From Siphonodentalium dalli (Eukaryota; Mollusca; Scaphopoda; Gadilida; Siphonodentaliidae), in the NCBI GenBank assembly GCA_032622095.1, contig CP136067.1, positions 80,004,705 through 80,068,704 of the forward strand: a stretch of 64,000 bases of DNA, read 5' to 3'. The notes under the pieces are model-generated. The model was not told the DNA's origin. It saw only the letters and a list, made by a program, of their open reading frames with translations, and ran no database searches. This document shows positions 62,901 through 64,000 of the stretch, one piece after another. The translations under genes were made by a program, and so were the position numbers. Each line of letters starts with the position of its first letter. Position 1 is the stretch's first letter.

Positions 62901-63717
62901 TACTCAATGACCAGTAGTTTGTTTAGGAAATCAGATAATATTAATCCTTCTGCACTTGTATTATCTTTTTGCCCGTCTGTTGTCTGTAAATATCTCCTGA
63001 GCATCCCTCCATATGAATAACAGACCATTCCAATGTATACTTTTATAACTGACTGGGAGTAAATATCTGATTCATGTTCTCTTCTGAAGACAATCTGATT
63101 ATATCACATGAAACCCCTATTATATCATTTAAAAAGTTAAAAAGCCATTACATATTTCCTTATATCTAACCAGTGATGAATAGCCTAATAAATTTACTGC
63201 AGGGATTAATACTATTTTGAAAAGCTGTGATTGACACCAATACCAGACATTTCAAAATGACTGCTTTGTTCGTTAAAGTTCAATTATTGTCCAACTTCCT
63301 TGCACTAATGGAAATAGGCACAAAAACAAAGAGGCAAATTGGGGGAACTATATTGTTCATTGCAAGCCAGAGCGCACAATACTGTCGTATACGGTTGTGA
63401 AGCTCAGCCAATGCCATTTCATGTATACATTTTACAGCTTCTTTTAAAGATTTTGATTTGTTAAAAAGGCATAAAGCTTGTTATGTCGGGATATAAGATT
63501 TTATGAAATGGGTTTGACAAATTTGATTCACAACTCGTCTACAACTCAAATTTATCAAACTCGTTGGAGGTCCTCTATATTTGTTTTCCTTTTTTTTCAG
63601 GCAAATGAGTATGTTGAAGCTGTGACATGGCACCAAGTTTCCTCTTCTATGTCGCTGTGGGGATCTCATGTATTCCTGCTCAAACTGACGGCAGAGAAAC
63701 ACAATGCATACTTCTGA
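6349..63717 (+). CDS. TRPM2-like: TRPM2-like cation channel with NUDT9-H domain, 3' part (14 exons)
   Basis: Plasma-membrane Ca2+-permeable channel of the TRPM family. In known TRPM2 proteins it is opened by intracellular Ca2+ plus ADP-ribose bound to cytosolic domains. Joining 6349-6603, 9210-9393, 12599-12698, 13955-14148, 16258-16393, 17378-17528, 19669-19786, 21509-21666, 27090-27184, 42650-42850, 45411-45516, 53867-54007, 60590-60703 and 63601-63717 gives 2070 nt (689 residues plus stop) with every splice phase compatible. Order by residue: S3-S4 and linker 1-85, S5 and pore 86-146, S6 147-180, TRP helix about 181-215, coiled-coil linker to about 380, NUDT9-like domain about 395-689. The motifs [23 protein letters not shown] and [13 protein letters not shown] are diagnostic. 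The N-terminal half (MHR1-4, S1-S2) is not in the window. No AATAAA is seen between the stop and the window end. Family assignment is very secure; exact orthology (TRPM2 versus another chanzyme-type TRPM) is inferred. Confidence 0.95.
6944..7560. repeat. Diverged tandem blocks of a dispersed repeat
   Basis: Three diverged units of roughly 180 bp. Each carries 'gagttatggaccttttt'-like, 'gacttagaaaattt'-like and 'ctcaagtttgga'-like phrases (near 6950, 7140 and 7320). Lies in the first intron. Open frames here are incidental. Confidence 0.5.
7561..8551. other. Intronic sequence, little recognisable
   Basis: No exon candidate. A 'tgtctgtctgtttgtctgtccg' tract near 8404 and 'aaatgaaatttggtatg' near 8454 resemble phrases also found near 25640-25720, implying a shared dispersed repeat. 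Confidence 0.4.
8552..9174. mobile_element. Chimeric TTAA-type element (family C left, family H right)
   Basis: The left part is family C (TTAACATCTTTGCTGCT, then the same interior as 22600-22790). From about 9020 onward it switches to family H right-end sequence ending 'gatgaaagggtt'. It ends only 36 bp before the S5 exon. Confidence 0.65.
8556..8820. repeat. 54-bp tandem repeat, five units
   Basis: Five consecutive copies of a unit containing ATCTTCGCTGCTAAATGACA and TTATTTTATGACGTTGTGTG. This is an expansion of the end of a family C element. Because 54 is divisible by three, it creates a spurious minus-strand frame with an 18-residue repeat. Confidence 0.9.
9210..9393 (+). CDS. TRPM2-like: TRPM exon 2: S5 and pore helix/selectivity filter
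   Basis: Acceptor TTTTTTCAG, donor GTGAGT, phase 0 to 1. Encodes [18 protein letters not shown] (S5), then [17 protein letters not shown] and a pore helix ending in [13 protein letters not shown]. The Gly-Glu at the filter resembles the acidic filter of TRPM6/7 and of invertebrate TRPMs rather than the Gly-Gln of human TRPM2. Retained divalent permeability is an inference. Confidence 0.95.
9663..10061 (-). mobile_element. piggyBac-type MITE, family A copy 2 (reverse)
   Basis: Same TTAACCCTTTACCCAACA termini and twin hairpins as at 3329, in opposite orientation and almost identical. Lies in the intron between pore and S6 exons. Confidence 0.85.
10165..10530. repeat. Degenerate ATTACCGATGGA-type tandem repeat
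   Basis: Irregular repeats of 'aattaccgatgg/aattactgatgg' over about 360 bp. A related tract occurs at 45710-45890 in another intron of the same gene. Confidence 0.75.
10830..11340. repeat. Dispersed repeat G, copy 1
   Basis: Shares 'caatcatgcatgtact', 'taatcacacagctgtt' and 'aatgtgtccatttctttt' with the inverted copy at 46960-47390. Includes a poly-G run at 11107-11122. Class unknown. Confidence 0.6.
11341..12598. other. Intron 3' part, no gene seen
   Basis: No recognisable repeat or exon before the S6 exon acceptor. 'ttaactctttcagtgccagg' near 12320 resembles the end of the TTAA element at 44641 but has no partner end. Confidence 0.4.
12599..12698 (+). CDS. TRPM2-like: TRPM exon 3: S6
   Basis: 100 nt, phase 1 to 2, acceptor ATTTCAG, donor GTGAGT. 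After splicing it reads [14 protein letters not shown] followed by [19 protein letters not shown], the S6 gate signature of TRPM channels. Joined directly to the preceding exon, it leaves only about ten residues between filter and S6, much shorter than in TRPM2/TRPM7, and it lacks the paired turret cysteines. Confidence 0.95.
12903..12962. repeat. 20-bp tandem repeat x3
   Basis: Three copies of AAAGTCATATTGGACTCCCG in a row. Confidence 0.85.
13042..13159. repeat. Near-perfect 118-bp palindrome
   Basis: CAATGTTGTGTACAGTAT at the left matches the complement of ATACTGTACACAACATTG at the right. The centre is AAAAGTCAATATGACTTTT. Produces matching open frames on both strands that are not genes. 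Confidence 0.85.
13338..13598. mobile_element. TTAA-type MITE, family H copy 1
   Basis: Begins TTAACCCTTTCCATACTAAA and ends with the complementary 'agtatagacagggttaa'. The interior, reversed relative to 29408, includes 'aatggtctattat' and 'tatctgaacatttcc'. Confidence 0.75.
13667..13904. mobile_element. TTAA-type MITE, family B copy 1
   Basis: TTAA at both ends, GGGAGCTGCACAGGTGCAG near the left, then two hairpins with the CTCTTATATATG core separated by 'gtcaaggtaaatattgttag'. Ends 50 bp before the TRP-helix exon. Confidence 0.75.
13955..14148 (+). CDS. TRPM2-like: TRPM exon 4: TRP helix and post-TRP segment
   Basis: 194 nt, phase 2 to 1, acceptor ATTTCAG, donor GTAAGT. Encodes [19 protein letters not shown], then [16 protein letters not shown], the TRP-box region of TRPM proteins. 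The Glu in LIHEYY corresponds to the TRP-helix Glu of the Ca2+ site. It is followed by a hydrophobic [14 protein letters not shown] stretch. Confidence 0.95.
14241..14915. repeat. Interspersed repeat I, copy 1
   Basis: Begins CTAGCAGATTAGCCTGCCAC and runs through 'aaggtcatttgcgggtaccc' to a TATA-rich tail (TATATACACACATATATATA). The layout suggests a retroelement-type repeat, class not determined. Confidence 0.6.
14933..15645. repeat. Interspersed repeat I, copy 2 (direct tandem)
   Basis: Restarts CTAGCAGATTAGCCCGCCAC directly after the tail of copy 1 and follows the same course with deletions, ending in 'tatatatacatatatatgg'. Confidence 0.6.
15840..16030. repeat. Fragment related to a hAT-like end
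   Basis: 'ttaatcgtggcacccctag' at about 16010-16028 resembles the ends seen at 48435 and 49080. No matching left end found. Confidence 0.35.
16258..16393 (+). CDS. TRPM2-like: TRPM exon 5: cytoplasmic linker
   Basis: 136 nt, phase 1 to 2, acceptor TTTTCAG, donor GTGAGT. Charged, helical-looking sequence ([20 protein letters not shown]) matching the rib-helix part of TRPM2-type channels by position. It lies 144 bp upstream of a piggyBac-type MITE. Confidence 0.9.
16540..16880. mobile_element. TTAA-type MITE, family C copy
   Basis: TTAACATTTTGGCTGCTATA at left, AGCAGTGAAGAGGTTAA at right. Interior has 'tcagtactgattacggacct'. Only 25 bp precede the next MITE. Confidence 0.65.
16906..17294 (+). 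mobile_element. piggyBac-type MITE, family A copy 3
   Basis: Same termini and twin hairpins as copy 1, same orientation, 389 bp. Lies 84 bp upstream of exon 6. Confidence 0.85.
17378..17528 (+). CDS. TRPM2-like: TRPM exon 6: C-terminal coiled coil
   Basis: 151 nt, phase 2 to 0, acceptor TTTGTAG, donor GTAATA. Contains [14 protein letters not shown] and [11 protein letters not shown] heptad-like patterns separated by a Ser/Pro-rich linker. This is the expected position of the tetramerising coiled coil. Confidence 0.9.
17717..17876. mobile_element. TTAA-type MITE, family B short copy
   Basis: TTAACCCTTCCATGACTGGA at left, 'catgaaagggtt' at right, one hairpin only (internally shortened). Confidence 0.65.
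17950..19668. other. Intron sequence without genes
   Basis: Holds a GC-rich stretch (18290-18460) with 'ggggtgtccccctgctaatt' and 'gtccgggtgttcgcccggg', typical of a dispersed invertebrate repeat. The minus-strand open frame through it is not convincing. Confidence 0.4.
19669..19786 (+). CDS. TRPM2-like: TRPM exon 7: linker before NUDT9-H
   Basis: 118 nt, phase 0 to 1, acceptor CACCTAG, donor GTAACC. Encodes [17 protein letters not shown] and a Pro/Leu segment. It has no strong family signature of its own, but phases and position fit exactly. Confidence 0.85.
20230..20394. mobile_element. Family H fragment
   Basis: 'aaacatccctccagatgaat' and 'aatccattaagtaaagaaag' match the right half of family H. 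The left end is missing. Confidence 0.55.
20592..21034. mobile_element. Dispersed element F, copy 1
   Basis: Starts TTTAAAGGTACTCAATCTGA and ends 'atgcatctttaaa'. Collinear with 46152-46496, sharing 'ttgcaacaaaataatgctaa' and 'taccccgaagccaaagaaat'. The outermost bases (TTTAAA) are inverted. Probably a MITE. Confidence 0.6.
21133..21318. mobile_element. TTAA-type MITE, family B copy
   Basis: TTAACCCTTCCATGACTGGA at left and 'catgaaagtgttaa' at right. Contains one full hairpin and one decayed hairpin. Confidence 0.65.
21509..21666 (+). CDS. TRPM2-like: TRPM exon 8: start of NUDT9-like domain
   Basis: 158 nt, phase 1 to 0, acceptor TATTTCAG, donor GTAATA. Ends [20 protein letters not shown] then DDKVLWK. 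This matches the NUDT9-H N-lobe entry (the R-x-x-Y-P-G-S-x-x-x-R-x-x-V-P-D-x-K-V-x-W pattern), here without the Gly. Confidence 0.93.
21812..22065. mobile_element. hAT-type MITE, family D copy 2
   Basis: 254 bp from CAAGCCTTGAAATAG to its complement. Flanked by the exact 8-bp duplication AGTACATG (21804-21811, 22066-22073). Two hairpins of GGTCCCCAGAGGGTGAATTT. Confidence 0.9.
22550..22886. mobile_element. TTAA-type MITE, family C reference copy
   Basis: TTAACCTCTTCGCTGCT at left and AGCAGCGAAGAGGTTAA at right, 337 bp. The interior contains 'ttacggacgtcatagcagcg'. Intact termini make this the best copy of the family. Confidence 0.8.
22887..26386. other. Long intron segment without recognisable genes
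   Basis: 3.5 kb of AT-rich sequence. Only a short-tag dispersed repeat near 25605-25820 ('ttggtctgtccgtccgtctg', 'aatgaaatttggtatg') stands out. No exon matching the channel was found. Confidence 0.45.
26387..26955. mobile_element. Foldback element with tandem-repeat arms
   Basis: Left arm (26387-26518) is tandem copies of ACGGACCCTGGCTTTT-like units. Right arm (26812-26955) is the inverted set (GGTCCGTAAAAGCC). The centre is about 290 bp of AT-rich sequence. The flanks repeat ATTCCGGG...TATG on both sides. The structure recalls Drosophila FB elements by layout only. Confidence 0.7.
27090..27184 (+). CDS. TRPM2-like: TRPM exon 9: NUDT9-H N-lobe
   Basis: 95 nt, phase 0 to 2. The acceptor TTCACAG at 27089 was chosen over a nearby TTTGCAG (27102) because it keeps [14 protein letters not shown], which aligns with the family's VEFxIYDPPxYT stretch. 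The donor is GTAAGT. The exon ends [10 protein letters not shown]; this tail is imitated by the 24-nt candidate microexon at 29249. Confidence 0.92.
27185..29248. other. Intron, no secure gene
   Basis: Weak inverted similarity between 27717-27760 ('cggccctgtactataaagct') and 28540-28600 ('ttatagtacagggccctggt') suggests a decayed element of about 880 bp. Confidence 0.35.
29249..29272 (+). CDS. TRPM2-like: Candidate 24-nt microexon duplicating the tail of exon 9
   Basis: A pyrimidine-rich tract ending TTTTAG, then 24 nt, then GTAAGA. The 24 nt are phase 2 to 2 and insert eight residues (IDSIDLLS) without breaking frame. They closely resemble IDPIDLLT and the last 24 nt of exon 9, including the splice donor. 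Not needed for an intact frame, so it could be an optional microexon or an inert partial duplicate. Confidence 0.45.
29408..29682. mobile_element. TTAA-type MITE, family H copy 2
   Basis: TTAACCCTTTCTATACTAAA at left, 'aatatagaaagggttaa' at right, 275 bp. Confidence 0.75.
29760..30206. mobile_element. hAT-type MITE, family D long copy
   Basis: CAAGCCTGAGTTTAGTG to its complement, flanked by exact 8-bp CCTTTCAT (29752-29759, 30207-30214). A hairpin at each end surrounds a middle part with 'gttcccaatgggtgtacatc'. Same structure as 60085-60533. Confidence 0.88.
30591..31301. mobile_element. Transposon with ACCTGTGTTTCYGGTGAC termini
   Basis: ACCTGTGTTTCTGGTGAC at 30608 and GTCACCGGAAACACAGGT ending 31283, plus outer GGCCAAAAAAA/TTTTTTTGGCC. 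About 0.7 kb, AT-rich, no transposase frame. Confidence 0.65.
31623..31761. repeat. Foldback element
   Basis: CCACACAGTTTTGGGACAGG at left, CCATCCCAAAACTGTGG at right, about 139 bp. Inner 'gaagtgatatcacac' pairs with 'gtgtgataatcactt'. Confidence 0.65.
31919..32134. mobile_element. Palindromic TA-flanked MITE, family E copy 1
   Basis: CAGTAATGCCCTAAGTAATC at left and the complementary GATTACTTAG...GGGCATTCTG at right, flanked by TA on both sides. Nearly perfect palindrome centred near 32027. Termini suit a Tc1/mariner-type element. Confidence 0.8.
32351..32572. mobile_element. TTAA-type MITE, family H copy 3
   Basis: TTAACCCTTTCTTGACGTGT at left, 'agtaaagaaagggttaa' at right, 222 bp. Confidence 0.7.
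32811..33027. mobile_element. Palindromic MITE, family E copy 2
   Basis: AGTAATGCTCTAAGTAATCA at left and its complement at right. The arms match over almost their full length around the centre near 32917. TA flanks. Confidence 0.8.
33028..34661. other. Intron sequence, no features
   Basis: AT-rich. 'acctgtccggttttcaaacg' (33542) recurs in diverged form at 33713 ('acctggctgattttcaaact'), suggesting a short diverged duplication. Confidence 0.35.
34662..35843 (+). mobile_element. piggyBac-type element, internally deleted, 1.18 kb
   Basis: TTAACCCTTTGAACCC at left and GGGTTCAAAGGGTTAA at right. The interior has an 85-residue frame with an acidic N-terminus (next entry). Too short for a full transposase, so it is a deletion derivative. 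Confidence 0.75.
34806..35063 (+). pseudogene. Possible piggyBac transposase N-terminal fragment
   Basis: An open frame of 85 codons with [20 protein letters not shown] then DDNDCC and LEWENES. A short helix followed by an Asp/Glu-rich stretch is the usual look of piggyBac transposase N-termini. No DDD catalytic core follows. The assignment rests on composition plus the TTAA termini, not on a specific motif. Confidence 0.4.
36293..36525. mobile_element. TTAA-type MITE, family B copy
   Basis: 'tttcttgatgggagctgcgc' at left, 'aaggaagggttaa' at right, two decayed hairpins with the CTTATATATGCAAG core. Confidence 0.65.
36557..36809. mobile_element. hAT-type MITE, family D copy 4
   Basis: CAAGCCTTGAAATAG to its complement, 253 bp, flanked by exact 8-bp TATTTGGA (36549-36556, 36810-36817). 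Begins 31 bp after the previous MITE. Confidence 0.9.
37440..37510 (-). repeat. tRNA-like fragment (SINE or pseudo-tRNA)
   Basis: The minus strand carries GGGTTCGAATCCCACCA, a T-arm/acceptor-like end, preceded by GCAAGGCATGC. The 5' half does not fold as a tRNA, so not a working tRNA gene. Confidence 0.35.
37575..37702. repeat. Inverted repeat around a palindromic centre
   Basis: GGTCTCTCTGTGTTAGGTAT and 'ggtaggtttttggc' at left pair with 'gccaaaaacctacgatattc' and CTAACACATAGAGATC at right. About 128 bp. Confidence 0.7.
38957..39210. mobile_element. TTAA-type MITE, family B best copy
   Basis: TTAACCCTTTCATGATGGGA at left. Two complete hairpins with CTTATATATGCAAG, and a degenerate right end 'caggaagggctaa'. 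Confidence 0.72.
39211..40425. other. Intron, no features seen
   Basis: AT-rich, no exon or repeat boundary recognised. Leads directly into the minisatellite. Confidence 0.4.
40426..41605. repeat. Minisatellite, 32-bp unit, about 1.2 kb
   Basis: More than thirty units of CTCATGCTATCCTTAATCAG plus GTCTGGCACATC. A longer variant carrying 'taaatactccacgcagtcag' is interspersed several times, giving a higher-order pattern. Units are direct, without unique spacers. Confidence 0.95.
41889..42503. mobile_element. Family C relative, 0.6 kb
   Basis: 'ttagcctcttactgctgaat' at left and 'ataggttaa' at right, with interior phrases shared with family C ('attttccattggaaaatata', 'gtcgagatacact'). Ends 146 bp before exon 10. 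Confidence 0.55.
42650..42850 (+). CDS. TRPM2-like: TRPM exon 10: NUDT9-H core
   Basis: 201 nt, phase 2 to 2, acceptor CATTTCAG, donor GTCAGC. Encodes [20 protein letters not shown], then [20 protein letters not shown] and DPVITR. The GRTGxxGRG, GPNH and P-x-x-TRW elements are hallmarks of NUDT9/TRPM2 ADP-ribose-binding domains. Confidence 0.96.
42851..44640. other. Intron between exons 10 and 11, first part
   Basis: 42990-43550 is locally richer in CpG ('gttacgtgcgctcgcgcaac') and open in two frames, but without recognisable protein. The rest is AT-rich. Confidence 0.35.
44641..44815. mobile_element. TTAA-type MITE with perfect central palindrome
   Basis: TTAACCCTTTCAGTGCC and its mate GGCCCTGAAAGGGTTAA bound 175 bp. 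The centre GATACATTGATGGAAAGAGC pairs with its complement around 44708. Confidence 0.82.
45110..45270. repeat. Short tandem repeat (ATGTTATACAAGATT unit)
   Basis: About seven units of ACCAATGTTATACAAGATT, 19-26 bp, with variable T-runs. Lies 141 bp before exon 11. Confidence 0.9.
45411..45516 (+). CDS. TRPM2-like: TRPM exon 11: NUDT9-H, ends at ALPG
   Basis: 106 nt, phase 2 to 0, acceptor TCACCAG, donor GTGAGT. Encodes [20 protein letters not shown] followed by [20 protein letters not shown] is the strand that leads into the Nudix box; the box itself starts in the next exon. Confidence 0.95.
45710..45890. repeat. Degenerate ATTACC-type tandem repeat, copy 2
   Basis: 'ggaattactgatag', 'gaattaccgatgga' and similar units, related to 10165-10530. 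Confidence 0.7.
46152..46496. mobile_element. Dispersed element F, copy 2
   Basis: Starts 'ttaaaggtactcaatccgat' and ends 'atacatctttaaa'. Collinear with 20592-21034, with an internal deletion. Confidence 0.6.
46960..47390. repeat. Dispersed repeat G, copy 2 (inverted)
   Basis: Reverse-orientation relative of 10830-11340 ('tgcatgattgcatg', 'aacagctgtgtgattatgtg', 'aaagaaatggacacattcca'). Confidence 0.6.
47614..47832 (+). repeat. DIRS-like left inverted terminal repeat
   Basis: TATCTCCGTCAAATATATC extension followed by the repeat proper, which includes TTGCTTGCAAGATTTCTAGA and 'gaccaatcatgcgagtcctt'. Confidence 0.85.
48435..49081. mobile_element. Possible nested hAT-like insertion in the DIRS element
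   Basis: TAGGGGGGCCACGATTGATC at left and 'aatgatcgtggcacctct' at right look like inverted hAT ends. No clear target duplication. Confidence 0.4.
49750..50460 (+). pseudogene. Decayed gag-like GC-rich coding relic
   Basis: Several partly open frames with low-complexity Ala/Ser/Pro/Gly-rich stretches (for example [20 protein letters not shown]) and an acidic [18 protein letters not shown]. Position after the left repeat and composition suit a gag-like region. Frames are broken and no zinc knuckle is visible. Confidence 0.35.
50540..51010. repeat. 126-bp tandem repeat inside the DIRS-like element
   Basis: Two full units and flanking partial ones of GTCATGCCTCCTCTATTTGT ... CAGCCTGCGCTGCAGGCTCG. 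The unit is divisible by three, so a 120-codon frame passes through all copies. Confidence 0.9.
51860..52345 (+). pseudogene. Possible reverse-transcriptase relic
   Basis: Near 52084-52150 one frame reads [18 protein letters not shown] then SLPL, which can be laid over the RT block FLRFxYQGxxYxFxxLPFGL of DIRS-type elements. Neighbouring frames are broken and the catalytic block is not seen. Tentative. Confidence 0.25.
52830..52928 (+). repeat. DIRS internal complementary region
   Basis: First half (52830-52872) is the complement of the left outer end at 47614-47655 with one indel. Second half (52868-52928) is an exact 61-base complement of the right outer end at 53193-53253. The halves overlap on AGATA. 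Confidence 0.88.
53005..53253 (-). repeat. DIRS-like right inverted terminal repeat
   Basis: Inverted copy of the left repeat followed by its own outer extension (TTATAGGAGATACATATTTT ... ATTATATCT). Confidence 0.85.
53254..53866. other. Intron up to exon 12
   Basis: No repeat boundary seen. An open frame running into exon 12 from 53768 is intronic and starts at a chance Met. Confidence 0.45.
53867..54007 (+). CDS. TRPM2-like: TRPM exon 12: degenerate Nudix box
   Basis: 141 nt, phase 0 at both ends, acceptor CTGCAG, donor GTAAAT. Begins [20 protein letters not shown] directly after ALPG. Against the Nudix consensus GX5EX7REUXEEXGU, the Gly is Thr, the first Glu is Thr, the Arg is Tyr and the EE pair is Thr-Asp, with one extra residue in the loop. 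Hydrolysis is predicted to be lost. A palindromic element starts about 20 nt past the donor. Confidence 0.92.
54026..54240. mobile_element. Palindromic MITE, family E copy 3
   Basis: CGTAATGCCCTAAATAATCG at left, complementary GATTATTTAGGGCATCACTG at right, centre near 54134. Begins about 20 nt after the exon 12 splice donor. Read-through adds about 46 codons before a stop. Confidence 0.8.
54241..55411. other. Intron sequence, no features
   Basis: AT-rich. The minus frame at 55093-55386 has no recognisable domain. Confidence 0.4.
55412..57862. repeat. Retroelement-like repeat with diverged ~300-bp tandem units
   Basis: Starts ACTAGCAGGGTTACCTGGCG. From about 56390, four to five diverged units repeat 'aaatcggcgctaaa', 'gcgccacttttgacat', 'tttaaaccacac' and 'atcatggagatgat'. 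The family continues after the foldback insertion at 57863 and ends in a (CAGA)n tract near 59467-59490. Confidence 0.6.
57863..59144. mobile_element. Large foldback element, 1.28 kb
   Basis: CCACAGTTACTGGACATAAA at left and TTTATGTCCAGTAACTGTGG at right. The arms (about 57863-58488 and 58608-59144) are near complements over more than 500 bp. The left arm has about 85 bp extra near 58185-58270. The unique centre includes an 18-base G run. Inserted into the repeat array described above. Confidence 0.88.
59145..59515. repeat. Continuation and 3' end of the retroelement-like repeat
   Basis: Resumes the same family ('cgccattatctttctcgtaa' also at about 56760) and ends with repeated CAGA and 'atatagatatagatatatat'. 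Confidence 0.6.
60016..60066. repeat. Family H fragment
   Basis: 'aataatagaccattccaatg' and 'tatacttttataactgaat' match the family H right portion. It ends just before a family D insertion. Confidence 0.5.
60085..60533. mobile_element. hAT-type MITE, family D long copy 2
   Basis: CAAGCCTGAGTTTAGTG to its complement, 449 bp, flanked by CAATCATG and TAATCATG (7 of 8). Same middle part as 29760-30206. Ends 56 bp before exon 13. Confidence 0.87.
60590..60703 (+). CDS. TRPM2-like: TRPM exon 13: NUDT9-H C-lobe
   Basis: 114 nt, phase 0 at both ends, acceptor CTCTGTAG, donor GTAAGC. Encodes [20 protein letters not shown] followed by [18 protein letters not shown]. The [12 protein letters not shown] block is nearly invariant in NUDT9/TRPM2. 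Confidence 0.97.
60978..61046. mobile_element. Family E, centre-deleted miniature
   Basis: TAATCGACTCCTTAACCACA and its complement meet directly at 'attatgggtaat'. The outer arms match family E but the inner half of each arm is gone. Confidence 0.75.
61047..61549. other. Intron, no features
   Basis: AT-rich sequence with an 'ataataacaataataataat' tract near 61085. Confidence 0.4.
61550..63056. mobile_element. Family H copy split by a younger transposon
   Basis: TTAACCCTTTCTATACT at 61550 and, after the insertion, 'ctatactataaatactcaat' onward with the family H interior to about 63056. The right terminal TTAA is lost. Confidence 0.65.
61567..62888. mobile_element. hAT-like element nested in family H, 1.3 kb
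   Basis: CAGGGTTTCCGCC at left and GGCGGAAACCCTG at right. Flanked by CTATACT on both sides (61560-61566, 62889-62895). No transposase frame is recognised inside. Confidence 0.8.
63601..63717 (+). CDS. TRPM2-like: TRPM terminal exon 14
   Basis: 117 nt including the TGA stop, acceptor TTTTTTTCAG. Encodes [20 protein letters not shown] and ends [10 protein letters not shown], matching the W-x-x-V ... A-x-x-F-x-A-H-Y type C-terminus of NUDT9-H. About 100 bp downstream a TTAA-type MITE begins. No canonical polyadenylation signal is seen in the remaining window. Confidence 0.95.
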   Translation, partial: ANEYVEAVTWHQVSSSMSLWGSHVFLLKLTAEKHNAYF

Positions 63718-63792
63718 TCATGGAATGTTGATTTAATATAAGGTCGCACTCTCATGACTGTGATACTGCAGAGCATGGAATATCTTTGAATA

Positions 63793-64000
63793 TGACTGGA
63801 GCTTCCTGAAACTTTGCGAAAACCATGTGCCAATACATTCTCTTATATACACGAGTCTCATATAGGAAGCCTTGCATATATAAGAGAATACATTGGCCTA
63901 ACAATATATAACTTGACCTTATAAGCCATGCATGCTCTTACAAATGCAAGGCTCCCTATGGGAGACTCACATACATAAGAGAATGCACTGGCATATGATC
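63793..64000. mobile_element. TTAA-family B MITE, cut by window end
   Basis: 'tgactggagcttcctgaaac' then two hairpins of CATTCTCTTATATA type. The right end lies outside. It follows the channel stop codon by about 75 bp, so it may lie in the 3' untranslated region. Confidence 0.65.

Overview
Invertebrate nuclear genomic DNA, AT-rich and intron-dominated. No bacterial, plasmid or organellar gene organisation is visible. One gene can be read with confidence: the 3' half of a TRPM2-like cation channel on the + strand (positions 6349-63717). Fourteen phase-compatible exons with GT-AG borders encode 689 residues, from the third membrane segment through S4, S5, a pore, S6, the TRP helix, a coiled-coil linker and a complete C-terminal NUDT9-like domain to a stop codon. 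The N-terminal half (MHR domains, S1-S2) lies upstream of the window. A metazoan is certain. A lophotrochozoan, perhaps a mollusc, is my guess from the style of the dispersed repeats, not a demonstrated fact.

Layout: 1-450 carries weakly supported minus-strand coding sequence that runs off the left edge, with a hAT-like element at 526-1557. 2300-6300 is repeats only. 6349-14148 holds the channel exons (S3 to TRP helix). 16258-21666 holds the cytoplasmic linker and the first Nudix-domain exon. 27090-63717 holds the rest of the NUDT9-like domain, spread over very long introns. A possible 24-nt microexon at 29249-29272 looks like a duplicate of the tail of the preceding exon.

The introns are packed with mobile DNA. 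(a) A 5.6-kb DIRS-like tyrosine-recombinase-type retrotransposon (47614-53253) is recognised by inverted terminal repeats plus an internal complementary region that joins copies of both outer ends. (b) Many short elements end in TTAA and begin CCCTTT or CCTCTT (piggyBac-type). One 1.2-kb member has an acidic ORF resembling a piggyBac transposase N-terminus. (c) A hAT-type MITE family has five copies, four with exact 8-bp target duplications and one with 7 of 8 matching. (d) Near-perfect palindromic elements have TA-type flanks (Tc1/mariner-like). (e) Foldback elements include one whose arms are themselves short tandem repeats. (f) There is a 1.2-kb minisatellite.

Functionally, the channel keeps the Asn/Asp (S3) and Glu (TRP helix) positions of the TRPM2 Ca2+ site and the conserved NUDT9-H core. 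The Nudix catalytic box is badly eroded, so the domain is predicted to bind ADP-ribose-type ligands rather than hydrolyse them.
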